DNA from: Mortierella alpina
Lineage: Eukaryota > Mortierellomycota > Mortierellomycetes > Mortierellales > Mortierellaceae
Direction of reading: 5' to 3'
Assembly (NCBI GenBank): GCA_029449245.1
Contig: JANATF010000006.1
Span: forward strand, 1,550,001 to 1,614,000
Length of the DNA stretch: 64,000 nucleotides
Made by a program: the position numbers and the translations under genes. The notes under the pieces were generated by a model. That model was not told the DNA's origin, did no database searches, and saw nothing but the letters and a program-made list of their open reading frames with translations. Of this stretch, positions 12,322-22,526 are shown piece after piece (the first letter of the stretch is position 1; each line of letters opens with the position of its first letter).

Positions 12322-14183
12322 TTACAAAGACGCCAAGTAGTTCTGAAGGTCGCCAGTGGCGGCCAGGATGAGGCCCATGAAAGGAGCAGAAGGCTTAAGG
12401 GGACGGGTCAGGTACTCGGGGTGGTACTGGACACCCAAGAAGTAAGGGTGCTCGGCCAGCTCAACAATCTCCATGCGCTGACCAGTCTCGTCCTTACCCA
12501 CAAACTTGAGACCCTTGGCCTCAAACTTCTCAATGAGCTCAGGGTTGATCTCATAGCGATGACGGTGACGCTCCAAGACGGTCGATCCGCCTCCATAGAG
12601 CTTGCGGATGGTCGAGTTCTCAGTGCCAGCCTGGAACTCGGTGGGACGAGCTCCGAGACGCATGGTACCTCCGAGGTGAGTCTTGGAGATCTCGGGCATG
12701 TAGACAACGACGGGGGTGTTGGTGTTCTCGTCCAGCTCGATCGAGTTGGCATCAGCCATTCCGCAGACGTTGCGAGCAAACTCAATGACGGCGATCTGGA
12801 GACCCAAGCAGATACCGAGGTAAGGCACCTTCTGCTCACGGGCCCACTTGGCGGCGGCAATCTTGCCCTCAACTCCACGGTTACCGAATCCACCGGGGAC
12901 GAGGATACCCTGGGCGGAGCAGAGATCCTGCCAGGCCTCGTGGTACTTGACGGGGTTGGCAGAACGGGTCTCGGGCTCAAGATCCGAGGCCTCGACCCAC
13001 TTCATGATGAGCTTCTTGCGGCAGTTCAACGATGCGTGCTCCAAGGCTTTGACAACCGAGGCGTACGAGTCCTGGAGGTTGGTATACTTGCCGACCAGGA
13101 CAATGGTGACAGTGTCGTGCAGACGCTCCTGGGCAGAGGTCAACTGGTTCCACTTGTTCCACATGTCGCGTCCCTTCAGCTTCAAAGGCTCAGTGATGTT
13201 GATAGTCTGCTCAATGTTCAATCGCTTCCACAAGAAATCGACCAAGCCTTGATCCTTCAGGAGCTCGGGGACGTGGTAAACCGAGTTGCAGTCGCGGACA
13301 GCGAGGACCTGGTTGGGCTGGACGTGACAGAACATGGAGATCTTGGACTGGATGCCCTCGTCGAGGCCATTCTTTTCACAGCGGCAAGCAATCAGATCAG
13401 GGGTGAGACCCAATCCACGGAGATCGCGGATGGAAGCCTGGGTGGGCTTGGTCTTTTGCTCACCCACAGATCCAATGGTAGGGACCAAGGAGACGTGGAT
13501 CAGCGCAAAGTTGTCGTGGCCGACACGGAACTGGAACTGACGCATGGCCTCGACAAAAGGGGCGGACTCGATATCACCGACAGTGCCTCCGAGCTCAATA
13601 ATGCAAACGTCGGGCTCCTCGCCAGAGTCATCAACGGGGATGGTGGCCACACGCTCGACCCAATCCTGAATGGCATCTGTGATGTGGGGGACAACCTGGA
13701 CGGTCTTGCCAAGGTAGTCACCCTTGCGCTCACGCTCAATGACGTCCCTGTAAATCTTGCCAGTGGTGATGTTGTTGGAGCGGGTCAGAGTCACATCCAG
13801 GTAGCGCTCGTAGTTGCCCAAATCCAGATCGACCTCACCACCATCGTTCAAAACAAAGACTTCACCTACAAGGGAGTTTACCCAATTGTACGAGGCAGAA
13901 GAGAGTGAGTTGGCTGTGTCAGCTTTTTGAAACAAAACTGAAGGCTGTGGGACTGAGCTCTTATTCGCAGTGGTGTGCCACTCGCATCAAGCAATTGCAA
14001 GTCGTAATTACCGTGATCGAGAGGCGAGAGTGTTCCAGCGTCAATGTTAAGGTAGGGGTCAATTTTGATCGAGGTGACCTTGAGACCCATTGTCTTGAGC
14101 AAAAGGCCGGTCGAGGAGGCAATGATACCCTTGCCGATGCCCGAGATGACACCTCCAGAGACGAGAACGTACTTCTTGACCAT
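12322..14183 (-). CDS. URA7: CTP synthase
   Basis: Makes CTP from UTP, ATP and glutamine, the last step of pyrimidine nucleotide synthesis; cytosolic and filament-forming in other fungi. Exons are 14183-14012 and 13865-12322 with a 146-base intron splitting Gly of DHGEVFVL (571 residues, normal length). The synthetase domain begins with [16 protein letters not shown] and [14 protein letters not shown]; the class-I glutamine amidotransferase domain has the nucleophile in LGICLGLQ (Cys ~408) and the His-Glu pair in VQYHPE (~537). GGFGNRG and the [10 protein letters not shown] block are also intact. The coding strand uses strongly C-ending codons, which also leaves a long antisense frame open (12250-13908). 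Convention names either URA7 or URA8; the choice cannot be made from sequence. Confidence 0.97.
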
Positions 14184-15475
14184 GCTGAGCTTGCTTTAGA
14201 GTATAGACGGTAGTGTGCAGGGAAGAAGAAGAAGGGTCAAGGTTGGAGATAGAAAGGTGGTTTTTTATTAGCCCTTTCAAAAGAAGGGAAAGAACAAACA
14301 AAACCTGCACGAAACGCAACTTATGGACGAGCAGCAACGAGAGGAGAGCAGTCACTATTTGTTTTGTGGTTGTTTTTTTTTGCTGAGTTTCTTCGCGTTT
14401 GACAGCCGCTCGAGTCCCTTACGACTGTGGTGGCGTAGGCAACAGATCACACATAGCCTAACAAGAGGACACCACAGCAAATGGCAGGAGAAACTTAGGA
14501 AGGGGCTTCGGTAGCAATACTAGCGATGGGGCGTCAGACCAATGCTGTGAGGAACGAAAACATACTAGTCGCCCCATTATATCGCAAGCATGCCGCCATT
14601 GTTCGTCAGGCGTAAAAAGCACTAGCCCTTGAGACGATGAAACTGACCTAATCTCCTGCTGTCTCGCCTGTATTTTAGTTGCATGGGTTCACGAGAGCAA
14701 ACAGAGATTGATGCTGCAGGAAGATAAACCAAAATTCCACACAAAGCACACTAAGGATGTCAATTGCGGTTACCGCACGTGCGACGGTTGTAAAGTCAGG
14801 CCAGGAATGGATCACAGAGACGCGACAGCACTGCATATTGTGACCAAGGTGCTGAAACTAAGGAGCCATGAGAACGAAATAGGGCAAGACACCGAGCTTT
14901 GTTGGCCAATGCTCAGGTGCATATCGAGTAGTTACTACGGTATAACATGAAAATGCGCCATACGGACGATGTCGTAGGAGTGAACGAGCGCAGTGCGCGT
15001 AAAAGTGACCATTGGCACTTTTCCATTCCACAGGTGGGGCTATATGGTGCATCCGGCTGTCCGTGAGGTCAGTCTCCTCTATATGGGGTAGATCCGCCAT
15101 GAGAAGGAGGGAGGAGATCGGAAGAATGCAGGTGCATAGCACAGCTAGAGAGTGAATACGCGGATGTGGTAGGCGTAATAGAGAGTCTGGACAAGGTTCA
15201 TTGAGGGCGGCGGGGCAGAAGCACGTTTTTTGTGTTTAAAAATAAAGCTGCAGCAAGGCTGCAGAGCTCGGAGAATCCAAAAGAGGGCAAAGCTCCAAAG
15301 GAAAACCTTGACTCTGGCAGCTCGCTCGCTCGGGGTGGCTTGGCTCCATGCGGTCATTGATTCCGTGGCCTCGCCCACTCCGTGTCCTTCCTCTCCGCGC
15401 TTCCGAAATCTCTTTTCTCACTCACTTCAGCATCCTTTCCCACTCTACCCACTCCCAACTCAATACTCATTTACA
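14184..15475. promoter_or_regulatory. Divergent promoter region between CTP synthase and cytochrome c
   Basis: About 1.3 kb. The last 120 bases before the cytochrome c ATG are a CT-rich leader. A hairpin-capable pair (ATGGGGCG near 14526, CGCCCCAT near 14572) is present. No coding feature is supported. Confidence 0.4.
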
Positions 15476-16212
15476 ATGGAAGCCGGAGACGTCGTTAACG
15501 GTAAGAGACGCAGCCTCTGCTCAACACTCTCTTCGTAGAACAGCTCTCCAAGCGTGCTGATCAGCACGCGCGCGCGCGCGCGGGTTGCTGATCCACACCC
15601 CTCTCATCACAGCCTATTCCGAAAGCGAGCTAAACTAATCTTGCCTTTGGTTGTTCCCTCCCTCATTCAATTTCTAGGAGCTAAGCTCTTCAAGACCCGC
15701 TGCGCCCAGTGCCACACCGTCGAGGCCGTAAGTTTGATTCCGACACTCCATCCCGACTTTACTATTGATCCGGACTTTTTTATGAACTTGCGTCAAGGTC
15801 TTGTTTTCTCATCTTTTCTGCTTTCTTCTCAACCTGATCACTTTAGGGTGGTGCCAACAAGGTCGGACCTAACCTGCACGGTCTTTTCGGTCGCAAGTCT
15901 GGCCAGGCTGCCGGATACTCCTACACCGAGGCCAACAAGAACAAGGGCGTTGTCTGGAGCGACGAGACTCTTTACGAGTACTTGGAGAACCCCAAGGTAT
16001 GGATGAAGGGACCCGATCACTCTACACTACATTGTTATCATTTTGCTCCATGATCCAAACGGCGTGCTTTTGTTGCCATTGTTGCCTGTTTCCTTACCCG
16101 CTTTGATCACCCATTGTAGAAATATATCCCTGGAACCAAGATGGCCTTCAACGGCTTCAAGAAGCCCAAGGAGCGTAACGATGTCATTGCCTACCTCAAG
16201 AAGGAGTGCTAA
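15476..16212 (+). CDS. CYC1: Cytochrome c
   Basis: Soluble electron carrier of the mitochondrial intermembrane space, moving electrons from complex III to complex IV. Four exons are needed: 15476-15500, 15678-15727, 15847-15996 and 16120-16212, giving 105 residues, the usual length. The haem-attachment motif is CAQCH, split from the start by a first exon of only 25 bases. [21 protein letters not shown] follows, with the axial Met in [13 protein letters not shown]. All junctions keep phase (N|G|A-K-L-F, E-A|G-G-A-N, N-P-K|K-Y-I-P). Intron 1 carries an 18-bp perfect palindrome fused to a CG repeat. A pyrimidine-rich leader precedes the ATG (ACAATGG context). Confidence 0.98.
15552..15582. repeat. 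Perfect palindrome fused to a (CG)8 tract, in cytochrome c intron 1
   Basis: GCGTGCTGATCAGCACGC (15552-15569) is a perfect 18-bp palindrome, and it runs directly into alternating CG at 15567-15582. Alternating CG can adopt Z-DNA and the palindrome could form a cruciform or RNA hairpin; any function is conjecture. Confidence 0.85.
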
Positions 16213-16509
16213 GCATTGATTTCTGCAGCATCCCACCACGCACTCTTATCCTTCAACACCAATAGCACGCTCATTCACTCGTACATCATCAATTCGAGGG
16301 CCTTCGGTGTATTAATGTATTAAAAATTGTAGACTTTTTCCATGACCCAAGTATTGATGAAAGAAAGGTGTATGTATAGCAATTGATGGGTGGGGAAAAG
16401 GTAGGTGTTACATTGGGCTGACGGACGCCCTTATCTTTCAAGGTCGGACCTCATGCAGGACGGAAAATTGGGCTCAGTCGAAAAAAAAAAGTGGCTGACG
16501 ACCTCTATG

Positions 16510-18039
16510 CTATTCGAGGGTCTCTCCAAAGAAGGCATTGAGGAAAGCAACTTCGCGCCTTAGGATATCCTCGTTTAGACCAGTGTTCAGATTCGTATGA
16601 TCGGTACTCCCAATAACCAAGTCGAGATCTCTCCAATGCTCCAGCATCCAGGCAATCTGCTCCTCGCCCAAGACCTGATCCGGGTCGTGGAAAAAGTTGA
16701 TATACCGCAAGTTCTTCCATGTCTTCAACTTTTCAAGTCCGTGCTCAAGCAGTAACAATAGCCCTTGTTCTCCCTCATGCTCGCGATACCGTTTCGCCAT
16801 CATGAACCCTTCGAGGTTTGTTAGTTGTGCCAGAGACTCGTAAACTTTGGGTTGCAGACTCGTCTCCCCCTCCCGAAATCGAAAGCTCAGGGACAAGTTC
16901 TTGAGCGTGGGGCCGCACACCCAGACCTTCTTCTTCTTGCCCTCGTCGTCTTCATCATCTTCTTGAATCGCATCCGTGGCCCACATCCAATCGACCAACA
17001 ACGATCCTAGCATGGGGCAAGAGCACAGAACTGTCTGGACCATAGCACTGGTCATGTCCTCACAATTCTGAATATCCAAAATCGCCAGCCTTGAAAAATG
17101 CGGTCGTAGAACATCAAACGATTCCGATCCAAAGTCATTCGCCTGACATCGTAACCCGACAACTCGTTTCATGGACCGCAGCACGCTGGCGATTTGTGTA
17201 TCCAAGGCATCGCCCCTGTTACGAAAGATGGCCAGATCAGGAAGTCTCCTGTCCTCTAAAGCCCTGTTGAATCGGATGAATGCTTCCGTGAACTGGTAGT
17301 AATGGTCCGAGATGCTGTACCACTGCAAATCCGCGAGCCTCGGACAGGCCAGGACAAGGTCCAGTTGGTCGTTAGGGTCAAGATCCGTATCTCGTAGATC
17401 CAACATCAGGATCACGAGTCGAGGACAGATCATGGTCGCCATCGTTTCCTTGACAGCGGTCATGTCCGTAAAGAGCACCTTGTCCAACATGAGTGTCTGA
17501 AGTTGCGGAAGGACCCTCCACAAATCCAAGGCGCTCTCCCGACCAATGATCGTACCCTTGATGACAACACTATTGAGGTTGGGGAATGCAGCAATAGACC
17601 GCAAGACCCAGCTGGCAAGATCCGGTTTTACTGTATCGAGACGTATTATTTTCAAAGACGGCAGCACCTCGAATTCCCTCGTCAAGGAAAATTGTGTGGA
17701 CAATAATGAATCCGAACTGGGCTGAATATCCAGTGACTCCATGTTCTCGAACTGGAAAGGTTGTTGTCGGGAGCAGTATTCGTTGGCAAAGGACTCGGTC
17801 ACTCTGAGATTTCGGACAAAGTGCTGATGGTGTTGGAGTGCATCCATGGTGGGGTTTCTTAGAACGGGTTGCTCTGGTTCTGTCTCCCAAAGGGCCACAT
17901 CGCACCAGATTCTATGGATCATTGCAGAGTGCCATGCGGCGCATACTTGAAGGCATGGCACTGTGTCCTTTCTCGTCTGCTGTTTGGCTATGAGCATCAG
18001 GATCTCTGGCGGAAGGTACGGTTGTGGTTTAGTGGTCAT
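16510..18039 (-). CDS. F-box protein with leucine-rich-repeat-like body
   Basis: F-box proteins bring substrates to SCF ubiquitin ligases through Skp1. This is a single-exon gene of 509 residues. The N-terminus YLPPEILMLIAKQQTRKDTVPCLQVCAAWHSAMIHRIW fits an F-box (residues ~8-50). The rest has repeated leucine-rich strands typical of expanded Mortierella F-box/LRR families (PSLKIIRLDT, PNLNSVVIKG, PQLQTLMLDK, CPRLVILMLDLRD). An acidic-basic insert (QEDDEDDEGKKKK) lies near residue 358. The start is the first Met of the F-box region. The substrate is unknown. It has a close structural parallel in the gene at 53677-55167, though the two are clearly diverged. Confidence 0.85.
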   Translation of the reverse strand: MTTKPQPYLPPEILMLIAKQQTRKDTVPCLQVCAAWHSAMIHRIWCDVALWETEPEQPVLRNPTMDALQHHQHFVRNLRVTESFANEYCSRQQPFQFENMESLDIQPSSDSLLSTQFSLTREFEVLPSLKIIRLDTVKPDLASWVLRSIAAFPNLNSVVIKGTIIGRESALDLWRVLPQLQTLMLDKVLFTDMTAVKETMATMICPRLVILMLDLRDTDLDPNDQLDLVLACPRLADLQWYSISDHYYQFTEAFIRFNRALEDRRLPDLAIFRNRGDALDTQIASVLRSMKRVVGLRCQANDFGSESFDVLRPHFSRLAILDIQNCEDMTSAMVQTVLCSCPMLGSLLVDWMWATDAIQEDDEDDEGKKKKVWVCGPTLKNLSLSFRFREGETSLQPKVYESLAQLTNLEGFMMAKRYREHEGEQGLLLLLEHGLEKLKTWKNLRYINFFHDPDQVLGEEQIAWMLEHWRDLDLVIGSTDHTNLNTGLNEDILRREVAFLNAFFGETLE

Positions 18040-18632
18040 GTCAAGTATGACGAGCTAGGGGAACAGTGTGCGGTTGGGTCGTAGGGAGATGGCTGTAAGT
18101 TTGACGAGAAAGAGTTTGCAGGTTTTGTGGATATCAGCAACGGTGAAAAGAGAACAATAAGTAATGGCCAGTTGAAAGAGACCCGCCGCTGGAAGACGAA
18201 GGATATCAGAATGCGTTCATAATAACAAAGACCCGCCCCACAATGGCAGAGAAGGCGTTCTTGTTCTGAAGGCACATCAAAGAGTTTTCTTTGAATCACC
18301 GCGGTCTTTCTATTATTGTTTTGACATTGGTCTAGTGCGGTTGCATTCATACCAGCTCTTCCTTCCCAGTGCTCTACCGCGTCCCCCGTCGCGGACAATG
18401 CGTACAAGCAGCATCTGTCACGCCCTTAGCGCCCGCTACACACCCTTGACCCTAATTAGCCTAGAGATCTACGTTAATTTCATATGCCCTTTTTGCTGAG
18501 GACCTAGCTATGTCATGACTGGTGACCATACGCCTAACATCTTTCTGATCTCTATCTGCAAATTTGAACAAGCACCTCTTCTAATCAGGCTCCGCCTGCA
18601 TTATCCTCTTCCTCATTAGATCGTTCAGCTTG
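18040..18632. other. Upstream region of the F-box gene, no gene seen
   Basis: Contains the presumed promoter of the minus-strand F-box gene. No recognisable motif or coding frame was found. Confidence 0.4.
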
Positions 18633-18950
18633 TCAGACCCTCTTCAGTACCCTCCACGCCCTTTCCAGCCTCGCAACGGTCTTTCGAAAAACCTTGACGT
18701 TGCTTTCTTTCAGCCGCGGCAAAATAGTCGAAGTCCACTCTCGCTCCAATGCCTTATCTAATGGCTCAGTTCCAAGAGACGCTATCGCTCGGATGCTATC
18801 TTTCACACTGGAGCTCAAATCACCTTGTCGGTGCTCCTCCATCATAAACAGGAACGCGTAACTCTGCACTATTAAAAGCAGTGTGAAGTTTATTTCATCT
18901 TGGCAGTTTAGTGACCCAGGTGTGTGCTTGAAGACCATGATGCATGGCAT
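18633..18950 (-). CDS. Possible small helical protein, unrecognised
   Basis: A 105-codon frame just downstream of the ALDH stop. Its second half (about residues 43-105) is rich in charged and hydrophobic residues in a helix-like pattern and ends RLERAWRVLKRV, which looks more protein-like than chance. The first part is less convincing and an upstream exon may exist. No family is recognised. It could be a decayed gene fragment or 3' UTR of the aldehyde dehydrogenase. Confidence 0.3.
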   Translation of the reverse strand: MPCIMVFKHTPGSLNCQDEINFTLLLIVQSYAFLFMMEEHRQGDLSSSVKDSIRAIASLGTEPLDKALEREWTSTILPRLKESNVKVFRKTVARLERAWRVLKRV

Positions 18951-19036
18951 TTAAAGCTTGGCTGATAACAATAGAGAATAAAAACGCGGCTGACTTTAGC
19001 CATGTTTGATTGTTGTTCACATTACCCTCCATCCAG

Positions 19037-20811
19037 TTAGGAAAGAAGGCGATCGCTACCTTTGCCAGCGCCAGGATTGGCAGCGTTAGGCGAGTATTTG
19101 AGTTTGTCATACAAAATCCACTGAAGCCAGCCAATCTTTTTCTCCGAGTAGGGCTAAATAAAAACCATATATCCGAATGTTAGAAAGTAATCGATAATTA
19201 AGATTCTGTCCCATGTACCTGGTACTTACAGGATACCGAATATTGTTGACGCGCTCCATGCCCAAAGACTTGATGATAGTTCCACGCTCATGAGAGAAAG
19301 TATCAAAGGACCTTTGTCCATGGTAGTTACCAATGCCAGAGGGGCCAGTTCCACCAAAGGGAAGAGTCGAGACACCAAACTGAACGAGAACATCGTTAAC
19401 GACCGCGCCACCAGAGCGAGTGTGATCCAAAATAAAGTCTGACGTCTTCCTGTTGTTGCTGAAGACATAGAGAGCCAGTGGCTGATCACCTGCGTTCACA
19501 TAGTCGAGTCCCTGCTGCACCGAGTCCACGACCATGATGGGGAGAAGGGGTCCAAAGATCTCTGCTTCCAATAGTGAATCGCCAGGTTGGACGTCAAGGA
19601 CAACTGTTGGAGCAATGAACAAATCGTCTTCTTGCGTGTCACCGCCAATGACGACATTGCCCTTGCTGTTGTCCAGCACCTTCTTCAGGCGATGAAAGTG
19701 ATTCCGGTTAACAACGCGGCCATAAGACTCTGAGGTCTGAGCCGACGCGCCGTAGAACTCCTTGAGGTGTTCCTGCATGTGCTTGACAAACTCTTGCTCA
19801 ATTCCGCGCTCGATGATCACGTAGTCGGGCGCGATGCAGGTCTGACCACAGTTGAAGAACTTGCCCCATGTCAGTCGGCGGGCAGCAGTGGAAACATCGA
19901 CGTCTTTGGTCACAAACGCAGGACTATATCGTGTAGTCACGATGAAATGCCGAAGAAATAAATAGAAACATTTCGTCAGCGACATCTTGAGGAAAGAGTT
20001 TTTACCCTTAGCGCAAATCGGTGAGAAAAGGAAGCAAAAAGACTGACCTCTTTCCTCCGAGCTCGAGAGTGACGGGGGTCAACTGCTTGGCGGCAGCACC
20101 CATAATGATCTTGCCAATGTTTCCACTCCCCGTGTAAAAGATGTGATCAAACTTGTGCTCCAGTAGCGCAGTGGTCTCCTCAGCAGAGCCATTGACGATC
20201 CTGTAGCTCCTTGAATCAAGATACAGTGGCAACAGTCGGGTCAGCAGAGCCGCCGTGTGAGGTGCCACCTCCGAAGGCTTCAACACAACCGTGTTTCCTG
20301 CAGCAATCGCACCCACCGCAGGGGCGAGTAGCAAGTTAAGAGGATAGTTCCAAGCACCAATAATCAAGACCATGCCCAGGGGTTCCTTTCGAATGTGAGG
20401 GGCATCCATTTTGTTGAGCATGCCAGTCTTGACATAGTGGGGAGCCGCCCAGGCGTCTAAATTTTTGATGGCTTCAACACACTCCTGTTTGCCAATGCCG
20501 GTCTCGCCTACGACAAGCTCCTGTGGGTGTTTGTGGAGGTCGAGAAAGGAGGCTTCGCGGATAAGCTTGTCATTCTCATCCATGAGGTTGTGCAGTCCCT
20601 TCAGCTGCTCCTTGCGATATGCGAGCGGTTTGGTGAGCCCAGAGTTGAAGGTGGTGCGCAGGTCTTGGACGATCTGGCGTTAAAGAGAGCAAAAGTCGTG
20701 AGCGTGAGAAAGTTAGGTTGCGCTGTGCCGTGAGAAAATTACAAAGGTACCGACTGCCAGACACTTTACCGTTGTAATCTCGCCAAGGGGAGTGTAGGCC
20801 AGTTCTGCCAT
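19037..20811 (-). CDS. Aldehyde dehydrogenase, class 3 / fatty aldehyde type
   Basis: NAD(P)-dependent oxidation of aldehydes to acids; this branch (ALDH3, yeast Hfd1) commonly handles long-chain and medium-chain aldehydes. Exons are 20811-20770, 20673-20048, 19923-19230 and 19153-19037 (492 residues), with introns of 96, 124 and 76 bases. Signatures are IGAWNYPLNLLL, VLKPSEVAPHTAALL, FYTGSGNIGK, the catalytic Glu in TLELGGKSP (rebuilt across intron 2) and the nucleophile in NCGQTCIAPDYV (Cys ~249). IFGPLLPIM and PFGGTGPSGIGNYHG are class-3 typical. The C-terminus (after RYPPYSEKKIGWLQW) lacks an obvious membrane tail, unlike yeast Hfd1 and mammalian FALDH-a, so it may be soluble. The first exon codes only 14 residues. 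Confidence 0.92.
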
Positions 20812-21222
20812 GGTGAAGCGAGAGAGAGAGAGGAATGAGGAGTGCGAAATGAGAGGCGAGGATGGAGTAGGCCGTAATGATTAACGGCTTTAGGACAAAA
20901 TTGCAATACAAGAATCAGAGAGTAGCGATGGTGATGATGATGGCGACAAGGACGGGAATGATGCTGAAGCGGGCCACTTTATGTCGTAGAGGACCCTGTG
21001 CGTTGTGCGTTGTTGCGTGGGCTCGGCTCGGACCACTTTTTTTTTGCCCACTCACAAACACGCGCAGTGCCTTCGCGCTGCTTTGTTCGATTCGATCGCT
21101 TCGTGCACCCCACGCGTGGTGTTGACCTCGCTTCCTGCCTGGCAGACGTATACGTGTACGGAGGAGGCGATCGAACAGACCAATGCTCGTCTTCAAAAAG
21201 ACACGCCGCAATGCGACAATTT
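20812..21222. other. ALDH upstream region
   Basis: Promoter side of ALDH and 3' side of the Ala/Lys-rich gene. Contains GATGATGATGG-like repeats near 20930. No gene seen. Confidence 0.4.
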
Positions 21223-21993
21223 TTATTCCCGGAATATGATTGGGATGTCCTTCTCAGTCAGGGACACCGCACGCCGACCATCCTCGTTAAAGATGATAGC
21301 CGGCCCATGGATCCTTGCCGTTCCATTGCCATAAATCTTGCTATAGCGCTTGTTGATCGGACCGTCAAAGTTGAAGCTGCGAATGGATCCTGTCAGTATA
21401 TAGCGTTCTTTGGCGAGGTTGCGATTGCTAAGTCCGTGGCTTTCGGTCACTGGCCACTCCAGAATTTCTGCTTTGGTAGCAGATGATGTTTGACGGACTT
21501 GGATGTCGCCTTCAACGGGGACATAGAGAAAAGTCGTACCAGCCAACGACTTCTCATATTCATCTGAGTCGTAGTCCAACTCTGTTGCCTTTTCTGCTTC
21601 TGCTTCCTGCTCTGCTTCCACTAACATCTCCGCAGCTTTTACCGCCTCTGCCGCTGCCTTTACCGCTGCTCTTGCTGCTCTTGCCGCATTGGCTGCTTCC
21701 ACTGTTGCTCCACTTGCTGATTTTGCTGCCTTTTCAGCTGCTTCTGCTGCCTGCGCTGTCTGTTTTGCTGCCACAACTGCTGCTTTTGCCGCTGTAAGAC
21801 AAGTTGCCGATGGAGGATTCTCAGTTGTCGCTGGTGTGCCAGTGGCAAGGGTTTTTTTCTTTTTCTTCTTCTTTTTGGCAGCGGTCTTAGGCTGGTTCGT
21901 CGTGCCTGCCAGAGTTGAGGTCGTACCAGACATGTCCTCAGAAATGTTCTCTCCTCTATCTCGAGTTGCGGTCGATTGAAGATATTTCAACAT
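21223..21993 (-). CDS. Orphan Ala/Lys-rich protein with unassigned C-terminal domain
   Basis: Single-exon frame of 256 residues with three parts. Residues ~1-50 are Ser/Thr-rich and end in a run of eight lysines, a possible nuclear localisation signal. Residues ~65-138 are almost entirely Ala with Lys/Glu/Gln/Arg, a long predicted helix or coiled coil resembling histone H1 tails in composition. Residues ~140-256 form a mixed, globular-looking domain (TFLYVPVEGDIQV, YILTGSIRSFNFDG, YSKIYGNGTARIHGPAIIF). I do not recognise the C-terminal domain. A downstream Met (MSGTTS, ~residue 21) is an alternative start. GC-rich repeats of GCT/GCC on the opposite strand create shadow frames. Confidence 0.6.
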   Translation of the reverse strand: MLKYLQSTATRDRGENISEDMSGTTSTLAGTTNQPKTAAKKKKKKKKTLATGTPATTENPPSATCLTAAKAAVVAAKQTAQAAEAAEKAAKSASGATVEAANAARAARAAVKAAAEAVKAAEMLVEAEQEAEAEKATELDYDSDEYEKSLAGTTFLYVPVEGDIQVRQTSSATKAEILEWPVTESHGLSNRNLAKERYILTGSIRSFNFDGPINKRYSKIYGNGTARIHGPAIIFNEDGRRAVSLTEKDIPIIFRE

Positions 21994-22526
21994 TGTGGAG
22001 CGTGAGAAGTCACTGACGTTGAAACGAGTGAACGGCAGAAAGTGAAAGTAGGACTAGTCAACAGGAACAGAGGAGAATGGGAATAAAAGAGGGAAGCACA
22101 ATGCCAAATGTTCAAGTTATAGGTGCAGGCTTCGCCATCGATAGACCATGCATGTGCACGAAGGGCACAATGGCTCACGTCTGTACTGTTTTTCGCCAGA
22201 ACCGCAGAACTAATAGAGTGCCAAAAGGTTTTCTACCTCGCCATTGATAGACCATTCATGCGCATGAACGACAAAAGGCTCATGCCTGTTCTCTTTAGGT
22301 GAGGACAATGCACGTCCTCATATCCCGAACTTCGAGGAGTACAAATGACCTGTTGTCTGTAGTAAATTTTGGAAGCGCTCATTGTAAACAGCAGTTCTTA
22401 GATCGCAGATATCATCCATCCGGAGAAGAAGCGGGTAGATCGAGAGTACTATATTCTCATACCAAAGGTCAAAAGGGTACATGGGCATTGAGCTGGTTAT
22501 TTCCCCTGGGCATTTCTTTATTTTGT
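21994..22526. repeat. Diverged direct repeat (~63 bp, spaced ~107 bp)
   Basis: Bases 22131-22193 and 22238-22300 share CGCCAT(C/T)GATAGACCAT(G/T)CATG, then TGGCTCA/AGGCTCA and TCTGTACTGTTTT/CCTGTTCTCTTT. They are preceded by TGCCAAA in both copies. This looks like an old local duplication between two minus-strand genes. No gene is seen in the rest of the interval. Confidence 0.6.

Noticed and set aside
12250-13908. 552-codon open frame on the plus strand
   Set aside because: It is exactly antisense to CTP synthase exon 2. Strong C-ending codon bias on the coding strand removes stops from the opposite frame, and the peptide is Leu/Val/Asp-rich with no domain.
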